Of a stretch of 64,000 nt of DNA, positions 53,018 to 62,130 are shown one piece after another. Positions within the stretch are counted from its first letter, which is position 1. Every line of letters starts with the position of its first letter. The stretch spans positions 136,097,989 through 136,161,988 of the forward strand of contig CP136068.1 of the NCBI GenBank assembly GCA_032622095.1, in the 5' to 3' direction. Made by a program: the position numbers and the translations under genes. A model generated the notes under the pieces. It was not told the DNA's origin, made no database searches, and saw only the letters and a program-made list of their open reading frames with translations. The stretch is from Siphonodentalium dalli (Eukaryota > Mollusca > Scaphopoda > Gadilida > Siphonodentaliidae).

Positions 53018-53033
53018 GGCCCTTTTCAGGGCC
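53018..53033 (+). terminator. Histone-type 3' stem-loop of the OTU-like gene
   Basis: AAAACGGCCCTTTTCAGGGC-C then ACCAAA, followed about 10 bases later by CGAAAAGAAAAACTCTTG, a good candidate histone downstream element for U7 pairing. An AATAAA at 53010-53015 lies just before the stem and is probably incidental. Confidence 0.87.
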
Positions 53034-53113
53034 ACCAAATATTCGAAAAGAAAAACTCTTGATTGCTAATTGATATTTTCCAAAGTGAGATTTTCCTTTT
53101 GAAAAAAAATAAT

Positions 53114-53467
53114 TCTAAGTCCATTTTCATTTTTTCCGATCAGAAATATCACATCAATGACAGGAATATCTATCCTCAGGGGGGAACTATGGCCCAGTAC
53201 CCATCAGTGGGGGGCACTATAGCCCAGTACCCATCAGTGGGGGGCACTATAGCCCAGTACCCATCAGTGGGGGGCACTATAGCCCAGTACCCATCAGTGG
53301 GGGGCACTATAGCCCAGTAGTGGGCTATAGTGCCCCCCACTGATGGGTACTGGGCTATAGTGCCCCCCACTGGGGGGTACTGGGCCATAGTGCCCCCCAC
53401 TGGGGGGTACTGGGCTATAGTGCCCCCCACTGGGGGGTACTGGGCCATAGTGCCCCCCATTACTACT
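53114..53467. repeat. Right terminal inverted repeat (354 bp) of the Polinton
   Basis: Reverse complement of 36337..36688 with a two-base length difference in the G runs. Same 30-bp minisatellite units switching orientation near 53320. Terminal bases ATTACTACT. Confidence 0.9.
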
Positions 53468-53473
53468 AATGTA
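53468..53473. repeat. Right target-site duplication of the Polinton
   Basis: AATGTA, matching 36331-36336. Confidence 0.9.
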
Positions 53474-53736
53474 AGACAAAATGGTAAAAAGTGTTAAAAA
53501 AAGATTTTTTTTAGGCCAATGCATTCTCTTATATATGCGAGGCGACCTATGGTCGACTCGCATATATAAGAGAATGCATTGGCACAGGGCATAACTGTAA
53601 CTATCACAATGTGGTCAGGGAGCCGGTTCCAATGATATCCATATTTGTATGGTTCTATTGAGACAAACCGAAGATATTTTAGGCTGTTGAAGCTTTATTT
53701 GGCCGGTTTTGGCCGGTTTGTTGGGTAAAGGGTTAA
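53474..53736. mobile_element. Right part of the split TTAA miniature element
   Basis: Continues the element from 36336: second 69-bp palindrome (GGCCAATGCATTCTC...), then the end GTTGGGTAAAGGG-TTAA (TTAA 53733-53736). Colinear with 14815..15085. Confidence 0.9.
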
Positions 53737-54406
53737 TATCAAATATGCATAGAAGAATGACCATATGTTATGCCGAGAATTCCAACAACGAAAATTGTAC
53801 GATTTAAAAATAGATAACGTCTGAAGTATGCGCAGTTGTAAATAAATAAATAAATACTTATTTACGAATTAATCGCGATAAATAGATGACAATCACTCCG
53901 GCAAGGTAAACCACATCTCATAATCTATGTATCGGAATTAAACAAAATCCGATGACGGTTTCAAACAAATTTCCCACCATAACTCACGCAGATATTGATA
54001 TATACAACGCAATTGAATAGAACGGATCTGATTATATTTATGTAAATTTTCGAATTATTTGTTTTAAAATTTCTTTTAAAGTGCATCTTATAGTTTCAGA
54101 TTTGTACAAGCGAAAGCTATATTATACACTTAATAGTCCATTTTATAATGGTTGTAATTATTTAAGGAAGTACGTGTATGTTTACTTGGCGTTTTATAGA
54201 ACGAATATATAGATATAAATATATCTGGAATTTCACAGAATTAGTTTTTTTCCTTGATGTTATAATATTGTATTGGGTGTGTGTGTGCGCTGATTGTTTT
54301 CTATATTTACTGTTTGCATGTGTTGTTTAAATATTTACAATCTTGAAAATAACATGCTATTGATGCGATTTTTATGATTGGTATACAAAAAACAAATCTG
54401 TCTATA
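53737..54406. other. No recognisable gene
   Basis: AT-rich DNA between the split element and the second Helitron array. Nothing recognised. Confidence 0.5.
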
Positions 54407-55023
54407 TCTCATATATATTTTGAAGACCTCTGTCTGTATGTATGTTTGTTTGTTTGTTTGTTTGTTTGTCTGTCTGTCTGTCATTAATACAAATCTACGA
54501 TTCTCGACCGATCGGGACGAAACTTGGTACGTGTGTGTAGTTTGACCAGGCGGTGAACGTTGTCGTATTGGCGAGCCCGTGCGGCGCCCGCTTCGCGCAT
54601 GCGCAGACGAGATCTCGGCAACGGGTGGAGCTATCGACTTGAAATTTGGTATGTGAATGTGTCTTGCCCCGGATACGAATTTTATCGGGTCGCCGAGCCC
54701 GTGCGACGCCAGCTTCGCGCATGCGCAGACCAGATCTCGGAAACGGGTGGAGCTATCGACTTGAAATTTGGTATGTGAATGTATCTTGCCCCGGATACGA
54801 ATTTTATCGGGTCGCCGAGCCCGTGCGACGCCAGCTTCGCGCATGCGCAGACGAGATCTCGGAAACGGGTGGAGCTATCGACTTGAAATTTGGTTTTTGA
54901 ATGCGACGCCAGCTTCGCGCATGCTCAGACCAGATCTCGGAAACGGGTAGAGCTATCGACTTGAAATTTGGCTTTTGAATAGCCCGGATGAATAGCCCGG
55001 ACAACGTCGGGCTCATCGGCTAG
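54407..55023 (+). mobile_element. Non-autonomous Helitron, family A, copy 5
   Basis: Starts A-TCTCATATATATTTTGAAG (host A, Helitron TC). Long GTTT/CTGT microsatellite, about three 122-bp units and a shortened one, hairpin GCCCGGACAACGTCGGGC and CTAG at 55020-55023. Confidence 0.8.
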
Positions 55024-55884
55024 TCTCATATATATTTTGAAGATCTCTGTCTGTATGTTTGCATGTTTGTCTGTATGTTTGTCATTTATACAAATCTACG
55101 ATTCTTGACCGATCGGGACGAAACTTGGTACGTGTGTGTAGTTTGACCAGGCGGTGGACGTTGTCGTATTGGCGAGCCCGTGCGGCGCCCGCTTCGCGCA
55201 TGCGCAGACGAGATATCGGAAACGGGTGGAGCTATCGACTTGAAATTTGCTATGTGAATGTATCTTGTCCCGGATGCGAATATTATCGGATCGCCGAGCC
55301 CGTGCGACGCCAGCTTCGCGCATGCGCAGACGAGATCTCGGAAACGGATGGAGCTATCGACTTGAAATTTGGTATGTGAATGTATCTTGCCTCGGATACG
55401 AATTTTATCGGGTCGCCGAGCCCGTGCGACGCCAGCTTCGCGCATGCGCAGACGAGATCTCGGAAACGGGTGGAGCTATCGAGTTGAAATTTGGGAGTTT
55501 GGTTTTTGAATAGCCCGGACAACGTCGGGTTTGTCTGTATGTTTGTCATTTATACAAATCTACGATTCTCGACCGATCGGGACGAAACTTGGTACGTGCG
55601 TGTAGTTTGACCAGGCGGTCGTCAACGTCGTATTGGCGAGCCCGTACGGCACCCGCTTCGCGCATGCGCAGACGAGATCTCGGAAACGGGTGAACCTATC
55701 GACTTGAAATTTGCTATGTGGATGTATCTTGCCCCGGATACGAATTTTATCGGGTCGCCGAGCCCGTGCGACGCCAGCTTCGCGCATGCGCAGACCAGAT
55801 CTCGGAAACGGGTAGAGCTATCGACTTGAAATTTGGTTTTTGAATAGCCCGGACAACGTCGCCCGGACAAGGTCGGGCTCATCG
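55024..55884 (+). mobile_element. Non-autonomous Helitron, family A, copies 6 and 7 fused
   Basis: Begins directly after CTAG. The first unit's hairpin at about 55518 breaks into a second microsatellite and leader (TTATACAAATC, 55549), so two copies are joined without a CTAG. The last end (AAGGTCGGGCTCATCG, 55884) has lost GCTAG. Confidence 0.7.
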
Positions 55885-56123
55885 AATATATAACCGTTTA
55901 TGACGGTTTTAACGGGTGTAAGAATTACCATGTTTTGTACATCGTTTATATAGCTCATGAGTGTATTTTGCACTAATCCATGGCTCAAATTCATTCATTT
56001 GTTGCATATATTATGTTGAGTATAAAAGGCGAGTGTCCCACAAATGACCGGATTTAGTGTACAGTACTCCTTTAACAGTGAGCTATTTCATCGTATTTGT
56101 TATGGCCACAATCGCGAGCTTAC
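55885..56123. other. Start of intron or spacer beside the PAN-like exon
   Basis: No recognised feature other than the GTAAGC splice donor at 56118-56123 (minus strand). Confidence 0.4.
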
Positions 56124-56424
56124 CTTCCGTAATTCTCATGTAATATGCGGCTTCTGGCAGTGCAATGTTAGAGGTGCTCTCCATGATGAAAACCTTCTCG
56201 AAGAAGAAGCATTTATTCCGGACATTGTCAATTACGAATGATACACACCAATTCTTTTTGCATAGTTTGGTGCAGTAAATAGACGCGCCACGTGCTGTTG
56301 TAGCAACATCGATCTTCAAGGTGTGACCTGACTGAGTGATTCCGCTAAGTTCAGGAACCATCTTGATAACTGTGTTAGTGGCTAAACACAATTGAAACAA
56401 AGGAAACATCAACCAGAAATACAT
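56124..56424 (-). CDS. First exon of a secreted protein: signal peptide plus PAN/apple-like domain
   Basis: The ATG at 56422-56424 opens a hydrophobic leader (MYFWLMFPLFQLCLA), a likely signal peptide. Cysteines at 51, 55, 60 and 72 in ASIYCTKLCKKNWCVSFVID and KCFFF follow the C-x3-C-x4-C-x11-C pattern of PAN/apple domains. The exon ends at a GAAG/GTAAGC donor after 100 codons plus one base. Later exons would lie to the left but were not found. PAN domains commonly precede lectin-like domains in invertebrate secreted proteins. Ligand unknown. Confidence 0.55.
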
Positions 56425-57499
56425 GTCTTGGTTGTCTATCAGTCAAAGATTTCTCTGAGATGAAACGAGAAAAAGAAAAATGTTTCAAGAGCTTTAATCG
56501 GCCCTGCTAACTCCTGCTTCTGAGTCGGTGCGGATTATCAGATCTGCGCGTGGAACACCGGTATACCAACGGGATAGCGCATGTTGTCATTGGGTACGTA
56601 AAGGCTTATTATGTGTGGTGTTTCAGAAACATGGGTCGATGGAGAATTCTTACAGCAATGCTCAAACCATTAACTTAGTGTGTACACATGTACGTGTTTG
56701 TTTAGCTGTCATGACCACAGTCGGCTTGAGACAAATATTGATTTGGAACAAAGAGTCCTTTAACCGCGGTGCGGATGCTGATGGTTTCTGTTCCGGATGC
56801 TAAACCCTCTCCTGTTGGGTGTATTTTAGTCCGTGTTCTTCTATGTTCGTGAACGACAGGATACCGTGAGTCCGTGATCATTAATTCCATTGTAACTATC
56901 GTTCCCCGATTGTCGGTGAAGGCTGAAGCACACCAGTTCCCAGGCTGGCAAAGGAATAGTTCAGTCCACGGATTGTGGGTCGATTTCCAGTTAATCTCAT
57001 TGTGCAATCAATTGTGCCATACATGTAGCATTCGAATAGTTATTCGGGAACACTTCCATGTCATCTTCGCAGGTCTAGATTCTTATTGCTCACTATTCGG
57101 GGAATAAGGATCTATGTACCAATGAACATGACGTGTACACAATTTTATTAAAAAATAAATATAACAAATTTAAATGTACATTAAAAAAAATAGATTTTTT
57201 CTATTTTTTAGGTTGAACTCCTATCTCAATTTAACAAAACAAATGTGTCCTTTAAATTAAAATTAAATTAAATATAAATAAAATTTTAGAAAAACTAACG
57301 CCTTCGGGAGACTTTATTCAGCATCGGAGGGATATGCACTTCGCACATTTAGACCTTAGACAGAGCATTTATTCAGCAGCAGCCAATGAGTGCGTGTTGC
57401 GCTCATTTTGATTCAACCATTTTAACGTTTAAAATGTTTGTTTTAAGAATGTTTTAAAATTAATTTGTTAAAATTTTTGTTTTTAGATTTAACTACAAT
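56425..57499. other. No recognised gene
   Basis: A minus-strand open frame at about 56820-57007 (TELFLCQPGNWCASAF) could be an exon of an unknown protein, but splice sites and family are unclear. 57120-57300 is very AT-rich. Confidence 0.4.
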
Positions 57500-57503
57500 T
57501 TAA

Positions 57504-58146
57504 AGGGGTACTGTACACAAAGATAGGAGATTTTTTTATTTACTCCCATTGAAATAACTTTCAAGTTAGATTGTGTTCGTGTTATATGAGTTTCGTATAA
57601 ACCTAATTTAGCGAAGAAAATATTGATCTTGGAAACAAAAATATTACGATTTCAAACTACGCGCCATGTTTTTGACCTTCACCGGAGAACACGCAGGTCG
57701 CAGGAAGAACCGGAAGTTCATTGCTCACAGCTTCGATTGATGCATTCAATCTCTTCCATCGAACAATCTCACTCCCTATAAAATAATTGACGCTTTATGA
57801 CTCTTGTTTCTTTCTCCTTTTTTTCCGAATCGGTTTAACGGGCCGTCTTTTGCAGGTAACATGTTTTGTTTGCAACTCAATAATGTTCGCGAACGGCCGT
57901 CGATAAAAGACACGCAACATATGCGATTTCAAGAACGGTAACTCGTAATGGCATAATTCTCCATTTTATGACTCCAGCCATAAATGAATTTATATTAAAT
58001 AATTCAATTTTACTTTTACGATAGCCTGTTAACCGGAACGTTTTCAGTAGACATCGTCTACTCAAATTAGTTATTTTATAATATAATATTCATATTAGAT
58101 CGCTATTGTCACCGGGAATTTATTGAAATTGGGGTACAGTACCCCT
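57504..58146. mobile_element. TTAA-type miniature element
   Basis: TTAA at 57500-57503 and 58147-58150. Inverted ends AGGGGTACTGTAC / GTACAGTACCCCT. Non-coding. Confidence 0.75.
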
Positions 58147-58150
58147 TTAA

Positions 58151-58907
58151 ACAAAAATTATATTTTAGATGAAAAACAAACGCCATCATACCATCCGTCG
58201 GGGTACCCCGAGTCACCACACCAAATGTGGTTGATATCGGTCCAGGGGTATGGGAAAAATATCGCGAACAGACATTGACATGCCTACTCTGTATAGACAT
58301 AAGGTCTTAGTTACATGTCGTTCACGAACGTAATAGAACACGGATTCGAATAAACCCGTTGTGTCCTTAAGTCCTTGTCCATTGTATAAAGTGATGTGAA
58401 ACACTCCGATAATGGTGATCAATAGAAATGGAGAATGATCTTGTTCAAAGTAATTATTTTTACGAATATTAAACCAAATTGACAACACACACCGTTATTC
58501 TGATATATCAACTAAAGGAAATGACTCTAGATGGCGAAACCTTTTGTGCCAGTTTGTCGCCGATAGTTGCGTCCTGAATCGAGATGTAAATATGTACAAT
58601 TAGTGTAGTTCAGACAATTGAGTGGTATGGTCGATTTATTTGAAATTTTCGGCGATGGTAGTAGAATGCTACATTCCCAAGGTTGGCATAGCGCCTGAGT
58701 ACAAACGTATCAATGTCACGCACCCACGATCAAGCCCATACTGTGTCTTTAAGTATATAGGATCCCACACGATTCGCATAATATGTCTTAGGATAACAAA
58801 GTTCCAGAAATTGGTACGAGGCTATACCCAGCTTGGGCAAATCACGTCTAGGTGCCGTTATTTCATTCCTGGTTCCATTAAATGTTATTATTAAATTATT
58901 GTTTATA
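58151..58907. other. No recognisable gene
   Basis: Short frames only. A GTTCACGAACGTAATAGAAC block at 58321 echoes GTTCTTCTATGTTCGTGAAC near 56835 in inverted orientation. Confidence 0.4.
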
Positions 58908-59142
58908 GTAACCACTTGATTTTAGAGTTATTCATCTTACAAATCGCAATTTGTCCGTTCTAGCACGTGTTCCTCTAAAAGATTGGACCACAAACAATAG
59001 AAACAGCAAATTTCAAACATCGATATCTAATCACTCTGAGCTTTGATGGGTGGGTTCCTCGACTCGAATCAAATATCTTGTACCCGAAGCAAAAGAAATA
59101 GTAATTTAGGAGCGTCTGATCGGATTGAGTACCTTTAACAGT
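58908..59142. mobile_element. Half copy of the TTAA foldback element of 20480..20895
   Basis: Matches the right half of that element (CCTCGACTCGAATCAAATA, ATCGGATTGAGTACCT-TTAA). The left half is missing. Confidence 0.75.
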
Positions 59143-60200
59143 TGGAAATATAATGGAAATGTTATGCCTGACACAACCTCAGTTGTAAATTTCAGACAAA
59201 AGATAGGTTGAATCTGTTAAGGGTTTGATATTGCAACCAGTATTAAGTGTGAAATTTATTGCTTTTTTAAGAACGACCAGCTGGGCGTAGCCAACCCGCA
59301 CATATGTTGCGTAGCTGGTCGTCCTTATACTAAGTCCGCTTTTCAGCATGACCGCCGCCATCTTGAACTTGAGGCGCCGACATTTGAATTTGAGTTGGCG
59401 CCATCTTGGAAACGTCATTGCAATTAAATTTAAACTACAAAATTTAACTTTGCATATAGCCAACATAACAGTATTCATTGCGTGAAGGCATTACATTGTT
59501 TATACTTTAAACAATAATCATTACTTAAATAATAAATTTTAGCCTATATGGACGACTGGAAGTGTTGCTATGACATTGTGAAATTACGCAAAACTGCAAA
59601 TTTTATTTGCCACATCGCCAAAAGAAGATGATTAATCTCGCACAGGTCTTAAATGTTTGTCATATAACTAAATTAACATTTATTTAATCTAGTAAATTAG
59701 TAAAAGCACGTTCACGTGGTATTGCGCCTTACAGTAAACTATTAGGAGACCTCATAATTATGTTGTTGTATCCAAAGCAAAGTCATGGCACGCGCATTCC
59801 CGCGAAAGTTATTGATATTTTGCCAGCGGTTAGCAGACAAAGCAAATCGCATTGTTAACATTTCAGAAGAATGAGTAATATTTTTCTAATTAAATTTTAT
59901 CTGATTTTAATGCCGTCGCAATATACGCCAGAGAAATTGATTTCAGACAAATAATTTATATTAAATTAAAATAATTAATAGGGTCTACGTGCGTAGTCGT
60001 ACGGTGTTGCAACGAGGCTATACACACTGAACGACTGGGTTAAAGTTATGACGACCATCCTTGGAAGTGACGTGACAAAAAATTGCAGTGCAGATCAGAT
60101 TATTTATTTTTGAAATATCTCATAAAATCTGTCATCCATAATTGGTTCCCTATGGCCGGCTCCAGGTGGGCGGAAACTTTATTACATAATAATACGCTAT
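59143..60200. other. No recognisable gene
   Basis: A short inverted repeat (AGAACGACCAGCT / AGCTGGTCGTCCT) at 59270-59325. Otherwise AT-rich without recognised features. Confidence 0.45.
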
Positions 60201-60690
60201 AAAGTAGCTCCAAGCAGCTTTAATCACATTTACAATCCAAATTGTGAGAGGGGGGGGGGGCGAATCAAATTGTTTACTCATTTGAGCCTCCGTTAGAATT
60301 TCCAATCCAATTTTTTAAGGGTGGGGGTTATGTACATAAATTCATATATTCAATTAAGTAATATGTATGATTATTTAAATCTTGACATTCATATAATTAA
60401 GTCATCAAATAGAGTTCTGGATAGTGCAGGTCGACCTTTTAACATGGATTTCAATGCCAATAATTTCTAGTTAGAATAAAAGTAGAATATTTTCCAAAAC
60501 TTTTGGACCGAAATAGCGACCTGTTGGATATGTCTAAGCACTAGGTGATGTCAGCTTGGAAGTTTCCAACATCTGGAAAGTTTGAGGTAACAGTTAAAAA
60601 AATCCAACCCAAGTGCAAATGGAACTTCTCGGACTACTTCAAGGTCGGGTGAACAACCCCTCTAACGGAGACCGTTTAGCCACGTCCCTG
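60201..60690. mobile_element. Relative of the hAT-like element, right end visible
   Basis: Ends AGCCACGTCCCTG at 60690, like the element ending at 4845. The interior has a poly-G run (60249-60260) and GGAAGTTTCCAAC motifs. The left end and target duplication could not be fixed. Confidence 0.5.
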
Positions 60691-61849
60691 AGCTTTGAGT
60701 GCCATAGAACCATGAACTAGAAAGTAATTCAGTTGCAATTGGTAATGTATTTATAACTGTTGTTAATTTCGTTGACATAATTAGTTGACATACACGTCGA
60801 ACATTTTGTTTGTTCAAAACAAAGTTTGCAATGGCAACATACGACATTCGCTGAAGTGGGAATTCAGACGCACGAGACTGAGAATCCGTAATTGATTGAA
60901 AATTTAAAAAAAGTGACAAAAACAACCCGCTACCCATGCATGCAAGAGAACGTGTGTGGCCCGTTTTAACAAATTAATGCAGAATACCTTTGGTTTATTC
61001 TATAATGTAGTCTACAAAAGCATTCTGTGATACCATGTTCAATGAATTAGTTGCAGTTGTTCCCCCGTTTCTTAAGAATTGCACTTGACGAATTTTGAGC
61101 ATTATATTTAACATGCCAAGATTATTTGACTCGCGATTGGAAAAATGCACTGTCGTTTTCTATGGACTTCCTATTTGTGAGTTTTGCATTCTGAGAGGAG
61201 ATCCCATGGCGTGTGATGCATCGTGGGAAACGTCGTCAGAACGACAGAACTAAAACGGAATCCAAACTGATATTTTCGTATTGTATCTTTTGCAATTTTC
61301 GTATTTCTACATATATCTATTGCTAAATATTAACTTTATTATCTTGTGTACTTATTTTCGTTAATTGCGGAGCACCTCAATTTATTTTTTATATTGGCTC
61401 CATTAACCCGTTTCGCACACAATCGGTCACGCGGTCGTATTTCGTAAATCAGTTTATCATTTATTTCTTTGTGAATTTTGATTAAGCTAGGACTCTGTAT
61501 TATGACTGGGTAGAGGCGTGGCAGACATTTAAGATGATATTCTGCAAAAATACAGAGTTTCAACAATGAGGCCGGAAGAGAAGAAGCAGGCATTATGTTG
61601 TAACCTAAATTGTAAACCTAGCGAGTACTTTACCCTATTAACAGAAAGAAACACAACAGTGGACGTAACTCGGCTGTTAGCGGGTTTAGAAAACAGTTTT
61701 GGGTTCCATCAGTTGCCAGAAACTACGCTTCCAGTAAGCAAAGCAAGCCCCGGATCAGTCTCTATGGGCTGAGACCATGCCTTATATAGCTACTCGAGCT
61801 TTCGTGGACTTTCTCCTGAGTTCACATTATGATAGGCCATTGTACGTTT
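60691..61849. other. No recognisable gene
   Basis: Open frames are short. One from ATG 61566 (68 codons) has no match I know. Confidence 0.4.
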
Positions 61850-62130
61850 CTGTCAAGGATGCTCGGATACCGGAGCAGCTGAACTCGTAAACATGGAAAC
61901 ACCCAACCATGCATGGAACAAGCCATCAATATAATGAGATGACACAAGTTTAAAACTGCTGCTAGAGATATAAACACATGTTTGATAGTCGTGTGGAGTC
62001 TATTGAGATTAAAGTAGGAGACCCAATCTGTCAAGAAAATGTTCACGTGGCTCCATTTGAAGACCGTATGTTATTGGGTATGGATTTTCTTTAGAAGTAC
62101 GATGTCATAGGGTGGATACACACATGCATG
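61850..62130 (+). pseudogene. Gypsy-type retrotransposon protease fragment
   Basis: The plus strand reads DSRVESIEIKVGDPI, then HVAPFEDRMLLGMDFL followed by a stop and KYDVIGW. D.MLLG.DFL is the C-terminal flap-side motif of Ty3/gypsy aspartic proteases. Upstream CSDTGAAELVNM may be the damaged active-site region. Short and broken. Confidence 0.45.

Larger units (their letters stand above)
36337..53467. mobile_element. Polinton/Maverick (adintovirus-like) element, almost complete
   Basis: 17,131 bp with inverted termini AGTAGTAATGGGGGG and a 6-bp target duplication. It encodes PolB, integrase, protease, packaging ATPase, capsid and penton candidates and accessory genes, the full set of a virus-like DNA transposon able to make capsids in principle. 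Only the integrase shows an obvious break. The host insertion site is a TTAA miniature element. Confidence 0.95.

Noticed and set aside
56702-57007. Minus-strand frame with CQPGNWCASAF as a gene
   Set aside because: No clear splice sites or domain; mentioned only in the spacer entry.
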